NCBI RefSeq assembly: GCF_004366075.1
Contig: NZ_SODU01000003.1
Coordinates: forward strand, 1,644,200-1,708,199
From: Kribbella pratensis
GTDB lineage: Bacteria; Actinomycetota; Actinomycetes; Propionibacteriales; Kribbellaceae
Reading direction: 5' to 3'
DNA length: 64,000 nucleotides
Part shown: in pieces, positions 40,850-50,107 of the stretch
Layout of the letters: the number at the start of each line of letters is the position of its first letter
Numbering within the stretch: the stretch's first letter is position 1
Made by a program: the position numbers and the translations under genes
Notes under the pieces: generated by a model
Seen by the model: the letters and a program-made list of their open reading frames with translations, nothing else
What the model was told of the DNA's origin: nothing
Databases searched by the model: none

Positions 40850-43271
40850 CCAGGAGCTGCAACAAGCCTCCGGAGTGCGTCGGACGCAGTACGGCCTCCA
40901 CCCGGACGTACTGCGTCCGCACCGGTGTGAACGTCGTCGTGTTGAGCCGGTCCACCGCTACGTCGTACGGCGTGGTGTTCTGGACCGGCCGCCACGTCTC
41001 ACCGTCCAGCCACAGCACTTGCCACGACTGAGGGACACGACATTGACCGGAGCCGGTGTCGTCGAACCAGTACGCCGAGACCTCAGACAGCTCGCGTACC
41101 GAGCGCAGGTCGTACTCGATCCATTCCGTCGAACCGCGGCGGTCCCACCAGGTGAAGCGCGGAATCGACGTGTCTGCGGAGGATTCCGGCGTACGTCCGG
41201 AGTCCGGTGCCTCGAGCGAGTCACCGTCGTTCACGTGGGACGCGGTGATCCTGGTGCGGTAGCTCCACTCCTTGCCGTCTGCAGCGACCTGGGGGAACGA
41301 CGTGACCCGCAGGCGGGCCGCACCCATCGGTATGAGGGTCACGGTCTCCACAGGCTCGTCCGACTTCGCCGGCCCCGGCTGAAGCAGTCCGACCACGTCC
41401 TCGGTGTCTGTCTCCCACTGCGGGATCCGCCGGGCCAGTGTGGTGAGTGCGAGCGGCACTCCGTCCGTGGTGAACGGGTTGTCGCCCGCCTCCCGTCGTA
41501 CGACGTCGATCGGCGCATCAGCGACCAGACCGTAGTTCCACGGCGATTCCGGGTAGACGGAGAGTTCCGGCCACTCGTCGGTGCCGCCGATGCGCTCATA
41601 GCGTTCGTCGATCTGCAGCGAGTAGGTCAGTGGGCCGCGGTCGACGGACACCGAGTGCTGATTGTCGTCCCACACGCGCGTCGTGGTGCGCATCGGCAGG
41701 GTGAGTTCGACGCGATCACCTGTATGCCAGGTGCGGTCCAGCTTCATCCAGTCACCAGACGTCTGCACCTGTCGTCCGTTGACCTGCACAGTGACGTCGG
41801 CCGCCCAGCCAGGACGCCTTAGATAGAAGGGGAATCGGACCGGTCGTCGCGTCTGCACCGTGAACGTCATGGTGTCCGAGAACGGGTACTCCGTGTCCTG
41901 GACGACACTGACGGTCTCACCAGCTCCGACCGTCGCAGTCACCTTACTGGCGGCATACATCGATGCAGCGAGCCCGTTGTCCGTCGTGGCCAGCCAGAGC
42001 TCCTGCACGTAGTACGGCCAGCCCATGCCGTAGTTGTGCGGGCAGCAGCGGTACTGATGTACGCCGTACTTGTAGGCCTGCATCGGGAACGGGTTCTGGA
42101 ACTGCCCGTGCTTCGGCCGGTCGTCGAGCTGCACGCTGTTGGCACAGGTGATGTAGTGCATAACCTGCTGCTGCGGGTCGTACGACGCCGGCAGCGAGTT
42201 GAACGCCAGCTCCTCACACCTGTCCGTCCACGCGACGTCACCGGTGAAGCGGGTGAGCAGCTCGCAGCTGTGCATCAGCTCGACGATCCCGCACGTCTCG
42301 AACCCCTGTCGCGGGTCACCGAACCCGGGCCGTGAGTTCTCGTCCCCAGCGAACCCGCCACCGGGGAACTGGCCGTACAACCCCATGACCGTCGCATAGT
42401 TCCGGTACGTCGCGTCTCGGTGCTTGGCGTCCCCGGACAGCAGCCAGTACTGCAGCGGCTCCCGGAAACCCTGCGCCAGGTTGACGTTGTGCCAGTTGGG
42501 AATGCCGCTGACGTAGTCCGCGGACCCGTTGTGCATCTTCGTCACCAGATCGAGCAACCACTGCTCTCCGGTGCGGTTGTAGAGCCAGTACGCGCTGTCG
42601 ATGTTGTCGCCCCAGCGGAACGCACCCCACGACCGGTTGAACACCTCCGGCGGCTGCGTGTTCTGGAACCGCAGGTACTTCGTCATGAACGGAATGACCC
42701 GCTCGTCACCGGAGTACTCGTACCAGGACCGGAACGCGGCGAGCAGCGGCATACCCGGCCAGAAGTCCGGCCCGTTCTCCAAGGAGGTCCGCAACCGCTC
42801 CGGACCGAACCACCCGTCGTCTGCTTGTGTCGCGAGGATCCCGTCCATCCACCGCTGTGTCCGGGTCAGTACGCCGCTGTTGCCCGTGACGTAGCCGAGG
42901 TCGCCGAAGCCACGGAGCCAGTAGGGCAGCTCCTCCCAGGCTCCCTGTGCGGGGTCGACCCAGCCGTTGGTCTCGTACACCAGGAAGTCCGAGATCTCGT
43001 CGTACCGGCCGCAGAGCCCGTCGACCTGCAGGGCGAGTTGCTGCGCCAACCAGCCGCGCGGCTCGATCGCACCGGGCGGGAGCTTCTGGAACGGGACCGG
43101 CCGGAGCGGGACCCGCTGTGGGACGTAGTGCCCGCCGCGGCCGGCCGGCGGTCCGGAGGGTCGGGCGGCTTCGGCAGGAGCCGGGTCGAGGGCAGTCACG
43201 ACTGCCGCCGCGGCGAGGGAGACAGCAAGGAAGTCACGTCGGGGCATTCCTTCTGGAGTGGGTTCAGGCAT
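40842..43271 (-). CDS. Secreted GH127 beta-L-arabinofuranosidase with C-terminal domains
   Basis: 809 aa. A twin-arginine signal (MPRRDFLAVSLAAAAVVTALDPAPAEA) directs export. The catalytic (alpha/alpha)6 barrel has the zinc site of the family: Glu and Cys of FETCGIVELMHS near residue 325 and the Cys pair of YRCCPHNYGMGWP near 408; one Cys is the nucleophile in characterised members. C-terminal beta-sandwiches follow, the last resembling an F5/8-type C module (WIEYDLRSVRELSEVSAYWFDDTG). The enzyme releases L-arabinose from beta-arabinofuranosides such as those on plant extensins. It is divergent from its likely LacI regulator. Confidence 0.9.
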   Translation of the reverse strand: MPEPTPEGMPRRDFLAVSLAAAAVVTALDPAPAEAARPSGPPAGRGGHYVPQRVPLRPVPFQKLPPGAIEPRGWLAQQLALQVDGLCGRYDEISDFLVYETNGWVDPAQGAWEELPYWLRGFGDLGYVTGNSGVLTRTQRWMDGILATQADDGWFGPERLRTSLENGPDFWPGMPLLAAFRSWYEYSGDERVIPFMTKYLRFQNTQPPEVFNRSWGAFRWGDNIDSAYWLYNRTGEQWLLDLVTKMHNGSADYVSGIPNWHNVNLAQGFREPLQYWLLSGDAKHRDATYRNYATVMGLYGQFPGGGFAGDENSRPGFGDPRQGFETCGIVELMHSCELLTRFTGDVAWTDRCEELAFNSLPASYDPQQQVMHYITCANSVQLDDRPKHGQFQNPFPMQAYKYGVHQYRCCPHNYGMGWPYYVQELWLATTDNGLAASMYAASKVTATVGAGETVSVVQDTEYPFSDTMTFTVQTRRPVRFPFYLRRPGWAADVTVQVNGRQVQTSGDWMKLDRTWHTGDRVELTLPMRTTTRVWDDNQHSVSVDRGPLTYSLQIDERYERIGGTDEWPELSVYPESPWNYGLVADAPIDVVRREAGDNPFTTDGVPLALTTLARRIPQWETDTEDVVGLLQPGPAKSDEPVETVTLIPMGAARLRVTSFPQVAADGKEWSYRTRITASHVNDGDSLEAPDSGRTPESSADTSIPRFTWWDRRGSTEWIEYDLRSVRELSEVSAYWFDDTGSGQCRVPQSWQVLWLDGETWRPVQNTTPYDVAVDRLNTTTFTPVRTQYVRVEAVLRPTHSGGLLQLLVT

Positions 43272-43336
43272 GGTGAGGCCTTTCGAGTGACGGGGGCGGA
43301 CATCACTGCGACGGAAAGACCGCACACGTTTTCCGT

Positions 43337-43347
43337 CGTTGACAACG
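43337..43347. promoter_or_regulatory. LacI-type operator candidate CGTTGACAACG
   Basis: Perfect inverted repeat around a central base in the 175-bp gap between the GH127 and lacI genes. The surrounding TTGACAACGTAGG matches TTTACAACGTTGG upstream of the GH43 gene. Confidence 0.55.
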
Positions 43348-43446
43348 TAGGACTGCCAACGGTGCCGGTCAAGATCAAAGCGCAGGTCAGCAAGGCCTCC
43401 AGGGCAATCCTGATACGCTTCGCCCATTGACCGGAAGGAAACAAGG

Positions 43447-44430
43447 ATGAAGAGGCCAGGTGTGCGGATGGTGGACGTTGCCGCGCTCGCCGGGGTGTCC
43501 GCCGGGACCGCGTCGAAGGCCCTCAGCAACACCGGCCAGCTGAGCCAGGAGACCAGAGACCGGGTACGTCGGGCCGCCGCGACGCTCGGGTTCACGCCAG
43601 ATGCCCGCGGTCGTGCGCTCTCGTCCGGCCGGACGTACACCGTGGCACTGCTGACCACCGACAGCTCGGGTCGCTTCAGCATCCCGATCATGCGCGGTGT
43701 CGAGAACGTGCTCAGCGCGGGTGAGCTGGCGACCGTCCTCTGCGACACACGCGACGACCCGCTGCGCGAGCAGACCTACCTACGTTCCCTCGTCGCGCGC
43801 GGCGTCGACGGCATCGTCGTCACCGGCCGCCGGACCGAGCCGCGGACGCGCATCGACGTACCGCTCCCGGTTGTGTACGCGCTAGCCGCCTCAACCGACC
43901 CGACCGATGCCTCAGTGATCGTCGACGACGCGGGAGGCGCCGCCGCCACGATCACCCACCTGCTCCGACTTGGCCGCACCCGCATCGCCCATGTCACCGG
44001 CCCCGCACACCACCGCTCCGCCGCCGAACGCGCCCAGGCCGTCACCGCAACGGCCGGCACCGCTCTCTGCGGCGAACCGCTCTACGGCGATTGGAGCGAA
44101 CGCTGGGGCCGCCAAGCCACGGATCTGGTACTGCGTCAGAACCCGGACGCGATCAGCTGCGGCAGCGACCAGATCGCCCGCGGTGTCTGCGATCGCCTCC
44201 GCGAACTCGGCCGCTCGGTCCCCGAGGACATCGCGGTCACCGGCTACGACAACTGGCCCGTCATGGCGCTCGCCAGCCGCCCGCCGCTCACCACGGTCGA
44301 CCTCCGCCTGGAAGACCTCGGCCGCCGCGCCGCCACGCTCCTACTGGAAGCAATCGCCGGCAAGCCGCACCACGGCGTACTGGAACTCCCCACGCAACTG
44401 ATCACGCGCGAGTCGACTCTAGGAACCTGA
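43447..44430 (+). CDS. LacI family transcriptional regulator
   Basis: 327 aa. The DNA-binding domain is VRMVDVAALAGVSAGTASKALSNTGQLSQETRDRVRRAAATLGFTPDARGRALSSGRT, including the hinge helix. The periplasmic-binding-protein-like core has DGIVVTGRR, VDDAGGAAATITHLLRLGRTRIAHVTGP and DAISCGSDQIARGVCDRLRELGRSVPEDIAVTGYDN. It is divergent from GH127 and probably senses arabinose or an arabino-oligosaccharide. The end overlaps the DUF1707 gene by 12 bases. Confidence 0.92.
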   Translation: MKRPGVRMVDVAALAGVSAGTASKALSNTGQLSQETRDRVRRAAATLGFTPDARGRALSSGRTYTVALLTTDSSGRFSIPIMRGVENVLSAGELATVLCDTRDDPLREQTYLRSLVARGVDGIVVTGRRTEPRTRIDVPLPVVYALAASTDPTDASVIVDDAGGAAATITHLLRLGRTRIAHVTGPAHHRSAAERAQAVTATAGTALCGEPLYGDWSERWGRQATDLVLRQNPDAISCGSDQIARGVCDRLRELGRSVPEDIAVTGYDNWPVMALASRPPLTTVDLRLEDLGRRAATLLLEAIAGKPHHGVLELPTQLITRESTLGT

Positions 44431-44901
44431 CTCCCGCCGCGGCTTGGAAGCCCACCGGTACGCGTACGCGACCCAAACCACCGCGGGTACGCCGAAGATC
44501 GCCGCCGCAATCTCCCGCCCGAACACAAGCAACAACAACCCCGCCAACACAAACGGCACCGCCAGCCACACAGCCCCGGCAAACGCCGCCCACCGCCACC
44601 GGCCCGGCTTGCGCGGCACCGGCCTGTAGAGCGCCGGGGTAGGCAGGCCGGCGAACACGGGCTGCAGATCGCCGTGCGTGACGGCCCGGTTCAGCAGATC
44701 GACGCGGCGGTGCAGCTCGTCCTCGTCGAGTCGCCCGATCGCGAACTGCTCGGCCAGCTCGTCGGTGCAGACGCGCCGCTCCTCGTCGGTGAGCCGGATG
44801 TTGACCATCCGCCGCCGGGCCGCGACCTCCCGCGCCTCCTGACCGGCCGCCGTGGCAAAACCGATCAGATCGGCCGGTTTCACCGGTCGCCGCTCCGCCA
44901 T
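44419..44901 (-). CDS. DUF1707 domain membrane protein
   Basis: 160 aa. The DUF1707 motif is MVNIRLTDEERRVCTDELAEQFAIGRLDEDELHRRVDLLNRAVTHGDLQPVFAGLP in the middle, followed by two TM segments (WRWAAFAGAVWLAVPFVLAGLLLLVFG; AAIFGVPAVVWVAYAYRWA). The domain is widespread in actinobacteria and often precedes membrane anchors; function unknown. GAGGCGG stands just before the ATG. Confidence 0.85.
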   Translation of the reverse strand: MAERRPVKPADLIGFATAAGQEAREVAARRRMVNIRLTDEERRVCTDELAEQFAIGRLDEDELHRRVDLLNRAVTHGDLQPVFAGLPTPALYRPVPRKPGRWRWAAFAGAVWLAVPFVLAGLLLLVFGREIAAAIFGVPAVVWVAYAYRWASKPRRESGS

Positions 44902-45099
44902 CCGCCTCACCTCACACTCGTCCCTCCGAGTGTGCCAGACGTCCCGGAAGGCGTCTTCTGACGCCGCATCGGGCGCACTTGGTTGCCGGGTACGGCGGAG
45001 ACGCTGATCACAGATCCGGCACTCAACGTCGCGTAGCCACCGAGTCATCTCTGATCTCGACGGGCCGAACGGGCCACCCTTGACGATGGAGACAACATT

Positions 45100-45732
45100 A
45101 TGAAGAAGACCCTCACCGCTCGCGTTCTGGCCGGCGCCGCGATCATCGGCGCCGCGGGGCTGGTCCTCGGGATCGCGCCGAGCGATGCCGCCGTCCCGGC
45201 CCGGACCGCCGCCGTCACCACGCACGCCAAGCCGGCACTCAAGCCGGCGAGCCTGCACTTCAGCTACAAGTGCTGGGGCGTCGGGAGCCACTGCAACGTC
45301 GCGGTGTACGCGCCGACGGGCTGGAAGTTCGCCCAGCTCAGCCGGGAGCAGGCGAAGTTCACCGACAGCTCGAACACGTGGATGCTGCGCGTGAACGGCG
45401 GCCTCGGCGGCAAGGTCAGCACGAGCCGCGCCGCCGACCAGCGGGTCCACGCTCTGCACGGCGTCGCCGGCTTCAAACTGAAGTACCGCGGCAACGGCAG
45501 CACGGCGTCGAAGGTCGTCTGGGACGCGCCGCGCGTCGCCTACACGCAGATCACCTACACCTACCGCGACGGCGCCCGCGGTCAGCGGTGGGTCACCACC
45601 CGCTTCGTCGACACCTACGAGAACGGCCGCCGCGCGTACATCGAGATCACGGTCGCCGGCCGTCCCCAGGACCAGGCCGGACTCAGCAAGGTGCTGACCG
45701 AGGCGACCCAGCGGGTGGCGCTGGTCGGCTGA
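45100..45732 (+). CDS. Secreted protein of the local paralogous family (3)
   Basis: 210 aa. A signal peptide (MKKTLTARVLAGAAIIGAAGLVLGIAPSDAA) precedes a soluble domain ending VTTRFVDTYENGRRAYIEITVAGRPQDQAGLSKVLTEATQRVALVG, the same final motif as in the proteins at 25896 and 26713. It has a Cys pair (YKCWGVGSHCNV). Unlike them it lacks the Pro/Thr linker and is probably released. The 198-bp gap upstream contains GGAG before the ATG and no other clear feature. Confidence 0.75.
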   Translation: MKKTLTARVLAGAAIIGAAGLVLGIAPSDAAVPARTAAVTTHAKPALKPASLHFSYKCWGVGSHCNVAVYAPTGWKFAQLSREQAKFTDSSNTWMLRVNGGLGGKVSTSRAADQRVHALHGVAGFKLKYRGNGSTASKVVWDAPRVAYTQITYTYRDGARGQRWVTTRFVDTYENGRRAYIEITVAGRPQDQAGLSKVLTEATQRVALVG

Positions 45733-45760
45733 CATCCGCACCGCGGCGAACCACGGCCAG

Positions 45761-45791
45761 GTGACCCGGGCACCAGCGGCGCCCGGGTCAC
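45761..45791. terminator. Bidirectional hairpin terminator between convergent genes
   Basis: GTGACCCGGGC (45761-45771) and GCCCGGGTCAC (45781-45791) are exact reverse complements around a 9-nt loop, placed between the stop of the secreted protein gene and the stop of purL. Confidence 0.85.
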
Positions 45792-45798
45792 ACAACCG

Positions 45799-48060
45799 TC
45801 AGTTGAGGACGGACGGCAGGGTTGCCGTCCAGGCCTCGCGCAGCTCGGTCAACGGGACCTCGAACTGGTCCTGGACGTCGAGGGTGTCGCCGGTGATGAC
45901 GCCGATCTTCGCGTGCGGGAAGCGGCGGGCGGTGCACATGTCGGTGAACCGCACCTCCTCGGTCCGCGGTACGGCGACGACCGCACGGCCGGCCGACTCC
46001 GCGAACAGGAACAGGAACGGGTCGAGACCGTCCGGGGCCCACACCCGCGCGCCGACACCGCCGCGCAGCGCGGACTCGACCAGCGTCTGCGCGACGCCGC
46101 CGTCGCTGACGTCGTGCGCCGCGTCGATCAGCCCGTCACGGGACGCGTTGATCAGGATGTCGGCCAACTGCTGCTCCGCCGCCAGGTCCACCGCCGGCGG
46201 CCGCCCGCCGAGGTGGCCGTGGACGACGTGCGCCCACTCGGACCCGGACAGCTCCTCCTCGGTCTCACCGAGCAGGTACAGCTGGTGGCCCTCCATCTCG
46301 GGCGTGAACCCGATCGGCGTACGGCGGGTGACGTCGTCGATCACGCCGAGCACACCGACCACCGGGGTCGGCAGGATCGCGGTCTCGCCGGTCTGGTTGT
46401 AGAACGACACGTTCCCGCCGGTGACCGGGATGCCGAGCTCCTTGCACCCGTCGACCAGGCCGCGGATCGCCTCGGTGAACTGCCACATCACCGCCGGGTC
46501 CTCGGGCGAGCCGAAGTTCAGGCAGTCGGTGACCGCGGCCGGACGGGCGCCGGTGGTCGCGACGTTCCGGAACGACTCGGCGAGCGCGAGCTTGGCGCCG
46601 GTGTACGGGTCCAGCTTGGCGAACCGCCCGTTGCAGTCGGTCGACACCGCGACGCCGAGGCCGCTGGTCTCGTCGACCCGGATCATCCCGCTGTCCTCGG
46701 GCTGCGCAAGCACCGAGTTGCCGAGCACGTACCGGTCGTACTGGTCCGTCACCCAGGACTTGTCGCACAGGTTCGGCGAGGCGACCAGCTTCAGCAGCGT
46801 GTCCCGCAGCTCCGCGCCATTGCTTGCCCGCGGCAACTTCTCGGCACCGTCGGCCTGCAGCTCGTCCTGCCAGGACGGCCGCTCGTACGGGCGGTTGTAC
46901 ACCGGACCCTCGTGCGCGACGGTCTCCGGCAGTACGTCGACGACCCGCTCGCCGTGCCAGTCGATCTCCAGCCGCCCCGTGTCGGTCACCTCACCGATCA
47001 CGTCGGCCTGGACGTCCCACTTCTCGCAGATCTTCAGGAACGCCTCGACGTTCTCGGGGGTGACGCAGGCCATCATGCGTTCCTGCGACTCGCTCATCAG
47101 GATCTCTTCGGGCGACAGCGAGGCGTCCCGCAGCGGCACCTTGTCCAGCGACACCCGCATGCCGCCGTCGCCCGCGCTCGCGAGCTCGGAGGTCGCACAC
47201 GACAGACCGCCACCGCCCAGGTCCTGGATGCCCTCGACGACGTTCGCGGCGAAGAGCTCGAGCGTGCACTCGATCAGCAGCTTCTCCATGAACGGGTCAC
47301 CGACCTGGACCGCCGGACGCTTGGTCGGGCCGCCCTCCGCGAAGGTCTCCGACGCCAGCACCGACACGCCGCCGATACCGTCGCCGCCCGTCTTGGCGCC
47401 GTACAGGATCATCTGGTTGCCGACGCCGGTCGCGTTCGCGAGGTGCAGGTCCTCGTGCCGCATCACGCCGACGCAGAGCGCGTTCACCAGCGGGTTGCCG
47501 AGGTACGTCGGGTCGAAGACGACCTCGCCGCCGATGTTCGGCAGCCCGAGGCTGTTCCCGTAGCCGCCGACGCCGGACACGATTCCCGGCAGCACGCGCT
47601 TGGTGTCCGGTGCGTCCAGCGGGCCGAAGCGCAGCGGGTCCATCACCGCGACCGGGCGGGCGCCCATCGCGATGATGTCGCGGACGATGCCGCCGACCCC
47701 GGTCGCCGCGCCCTGGTACGGCTCGACGTACGACGGGTGGTTGTGCGACTCGACCTTGAACGTGACGGCGTACCCCTCGCCGATGTCGATGACGCCGGCG
47801 TTCTCACCGATACCGGCCAGCATCTTCCCGGCCGGCGTCTCCTGCGGGATCTCGCCGAAGCGCTTCAGGTGCACCTTGGACGACTTGTACGAGCAGTGCT
47901 CGCTCCACATCACCGAGTACATCGCCAGCTCGCAGCTGGTCGGGCGCCGCCCGAGGATGTCCCGGATCCGCTGGTACTCGTCCGGCTTCAGCCCGAGCTC
48001 AGCCCACGGCTGCTCGACGTCCGGGGTACTCGTAGCGTTGCTGACGGTGTCGGTGGACAC
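45799..48060 (-). CDS. purL: Phosphoribosylformylglycinamidine synthase subunit PurL
   Basis: 753 aa, the small-PurL type that works with separate PurQ and PurS. Motifs include MYSVMWSEHCSYKSSKVHLKRF, GIGENAGVIDIGEGYAVTFKVESHNHPSYVEPYQGAATGVGGIVRDI and IQDLGGGGLSCATSELASAGDGGMRV. It carries out ATP-dependent amidation of FGAR to FGAM in purine synthesis. The GTG start at 48060 has GGAG nine bases upstream, overlapping the end of the upstream membrane-protein gene. purF and purM are not in this window. Confidence 0.97.
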   Translation of the reverse strand: MSTDTVSNATSTPDVEQPWAELGLKPDEYQRIRDILGRRPTSCELAMYSVMWSEHCSYKSSKVHLKRFGEIPQETPAGKMLAGIGENAGVIDIGEGYAVTFKVESHNHPSYVEPYQGAATGVGGIVRDIIAMGARPVAVMDPLRFGPLDAPDTKRVLPGIVSGVGGYGNSLGLPNIGGEVVFDPTYLGNPLVNALCVGVMRHEDLHLANATGVGNQMILYGAKTGGDGIGGVSVLASETFAEGGPTKRPAVQVGDPFMEKLLIECTLELFAANVVEGIQDLGGGGLSCATSELASAGDGGMRVSLDKVPLRDASLSPEEILMSESQERMMACVTPENVEAFLKICEKWDVQADVIGEVTDTGRLEIDWHGERVVDVLPETVAHEGPVYNRPYERPSWQDELQADGAEKLPRASNGAELRDTLLKLVASPNLCDKSWVTDQYDRYVLGNSVLAQPEDSGMIRVDETSGLGVAVSTDCNGRFAKLDPYTGAKLALAESFRNVATTGARPAAVTDCLNFGSPEDPAVMWQFTEAIRGLVDGCKELGIPVTGGNVSFYNQTGETAILPTPVVGVLGVIDDVTRRTPIGFTPEMEGHQLYLLGETEEELSGSEWAHVVHGHLGGRPPAVDLAAEQQLADILINASRDGLIDAAHDVSDGGVAQTLVESALRGGVGARVWAPDGLDPFLFLFAESAGRAVVAVPRTEEVRFTDMCTARRFPHAKIGVITGDTLDVQDQFEVPLTELREAWTATLPSVLN

Positions 48061-48061
48061 G

Positions 48062-50107
48062 TTACGACTCCTGCACTAGGTGGGACTCAGGTGAAACGGT
48101 AGCGGGCTGGTGAGAAGCCATCAGATGGGCCACCAGCAGTGGGACGGCGAAACCGGCCATGATCGCGGGCAGTGCGACGCCGGCGTCGTTGAGGAGCATG
48201 CCGACGAGGCCGCAGGTGGACAGCGCCACCAGAGTCGGACGGACCATCGGGAAGCTGTCGTAGAAGGCGCGGTACGACACGGACGGCACACGCTGCGGCA
48301 TGAGCGTGGCCAGCATGCAAAGGACGACAGCGATGAGCATGGCCCAGCCGGCCGGTCCGCTGAAGAACTGCACTGCCATCTCCAGCTTGCGGATCAGTAC
48401 GTCGCTGACGTCGCCGTCGAGGAGGCGGGCGACGAACGCGCCGAAGTGACTGCGCTGGTCCGGCGGACGCAGGTAGTCGAGGAAGGCGACCGCAGAAACC
48501 ACCAGTACGCCTGCCACGCCCACACCGATCAATGCGCGCAGTGAAATGCTCCCGTGCCACGTCAACCAGGCCATGAGCAGCACGGCCGGAGTCAGCGCGA
48601 TGATGCCGCCGAAGTCCGTCCCCCAGCCCGGCTTGCCGTCCACAACGATCGCAGCACCGCCGACGACCAGTACGGCGATCGCAGCCTGCACCCTGCTCTT
48701 GCTGATGAGCTTCTGTGCCGCGAAGCCTGCAGCGACGAGTGCTCCGACCGCCAGCGTCGCAAAGGTGGAGTTCCCGAAGCCGTAGAAGCGCCCACCGATC
48801 ACAGGCCCGTCAGCGAACATGCTGCCGACCTGCAGCGGCGTACCGAGCACGCCGTCGACCAGCAGGATCAGGTACGCCGCCATTGCGAGTCCGAGGTACG
48901 CGTACTTCTTCAGCATGACCTGTGCCACCAGAGCAGCTAGCGCACTGATCCCGATCGTCACGCAGTACAAGGAGAAACCAGGTGACGGCCAGCGCCACCA
49001 GACGGTCAGTGTGGACAGGAAGACCGCCAGGTAGAACCCGCCCTGCATCAGCAACGTGAACACCGCGGTACGACGGGACGCGGGCGATCGCCGGAACAAG
49101 AACCAGAGCAGCGCGAGCACCTCGGCTGCAACGATCGTCAGCGACACCGCGAACAGCATCGGCCGTGGCTGCTCGAACCGCTGGTTGGCGTCCAGCCGGT
49201 CCTCGATGACGGCTGCCGCGTCGGTGTGACGGTCTCCCGTGAAGTGGATCTCGTTACCATCCAGCGGACCTGGGTCAGCTGACCCCGCGGGGTCGACGTT
49301 CGCCGGAGTCCGGCCCCTGAGGACGGTCGCTGTCACATCGGTGAGCTGGATGAGCCCCGGACGCCGGGTGCTGTCGCTGGTCAGCCAGCGCGGTCCGTTG
49401 TCCGGAGGTAGCTGCATGGCGACCAGCGGCTCCTGGTGCGCGTTCGCGAGCTCCTGGCTGACACCGACCAGCAGGACCCAGCCACCGGCCGCACGGGCCT
49501 GCGTAACCAGCTGAGCAACCTTCTGGCGCGCCTCCGCCCGCCCTTCCCGTGGCGGCAGCGCACCGGCGTCGACGATCGCGTCACGGCAGTCCGGCTTCGC
49601 CAACTGGGAAGCGTCGAACTCAGGCTGCCAGTTGCTGACAGTGCCGTCGGTCCGGGCCAGCGCGATCGCAGCGCCCGGACCGAAGCCGCAAATGGGGTGC
49701 CCGGTCTGGCCGAGGCGGCCGATCGGTGCGCCCGTGTGATGCTCGGCCTGGCGGTCGACGTACGTCTGCCAGTCGCTCACCTTGCCATTGGTCACCGCAG
49801 GCAGGTCGCCGCACGACTGATCGGCCACGCTCCCCCACGACCGGGTGCCGGCGCTGATCGTCAGCCACCCGTCGATCGGACAGGTGTGCGGCCCGGCGGT
49901 CTTCACCGAGATCGAGCCCACGTGCGACTGGTTCACCAGCGCGGTCAGCTCCGGCGACGCCTTCACGTCGTTCCAGGTCAGTCCGGGTACGCCGATGACC
50001 ACGACCTTCGCGAACAGACTGGTGGGCTGCGCGGCCGCCGTACCGCTGCTCAGGAGCAGGACCGTCGCCGTGAGCAGGATGGCGCGGACCAGCCCGGTGA
50101 ACCTCAT
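48062..50107 (-). CDS. Large membrane protein of unknown function inside the pur operon
   Basis: 681 aa. After a signal peptide (MRFTGLVRAILLTATVLLLSSGTAAA), about 290 residues outside the cell look like an alkaline-phosphatase-type fold (VVVIGVPGLTWNDVKASPELTALV, PHTCPIDGWLTISAGTR), but the metal ligands are not clear. About eleven TM segments follow with conserved-looking loops GPVIGGRFYGFGNSTFA, GKPGWGTDFGGIIAL, RSHFGAFVARLLDGD and LLNDAGVALPA. Its ATG overlaps the purQ stop by one base (TGATG) and purL starts two bases after its stop, so it is translated with the purine genes. I do not recognise a function. Confidence 0.85.
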   Translation of the reverse strand: MRFTGLVRAILLTATVLLLSSGTAAAQPTSLFAKVVVIGVPGLTWNDVKASPELTALVNQSHVGSISVKTAGPHTCPIDGWLTISAGTRSWGSVADQSCGDLPAVTNGKVSDWQTYVDRQAEHHTGAPIGRLGQTGHPICGFGPGAAIALARTDGTVSNWQPEFDASQLAKPDCRDAIVDAGALPPREGRAEARQKVAQLVTQARAAGGWVLLVGVSQELANAHQEPLVAMQLPPDNGPRWLTSDSTRRPGLIQLTDVTATVLRGRTPANVDPAGSADPGPLDGNEIHFTGDRHTDAAAVIEDRLDANQRFEQPRPMLFAVSLTIVAAEVLALLWFLFRRSPASRRTAVFTLLMQGGFYLAVFLSTLTVWWRWPSPGFSLYCVTIGISALAALVAQVMLKKYAYLGLAMAAYLILLVDGVLGTPLQVGSMFADGPVIGGRFYGFGNSTFATLAVGALVAAGFAAQKLISKSRVQAAIAVLVVGGAAIVVDGKPGWGTDFGGIIALTPAVLLMAWLTWHGSISLRALIGVGVAGVLVVSAVAFLDYLRPPDQRSHFGAFVARLLDGDVSDVLIRKLEMAVQFFSGPAGWAMLIAVVLCMLATLMPQRVPSVSYRAFYDSFPMVRPTLVALSTCGLVGMLLNDAGVALPAIMAGFAVPLLVAHLMASHQPATVSPESHLVQES

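Noticed and set aside
42420..43430. 336-aa plus-strand frame opposite GH127
   Set aside because: Antisense shadow of the GH127 gene, without signal or domain.
45913..48102. 729-aa open frame opposite purL
   Set aside because: Antisense shadow of the highly conserved purL gene.
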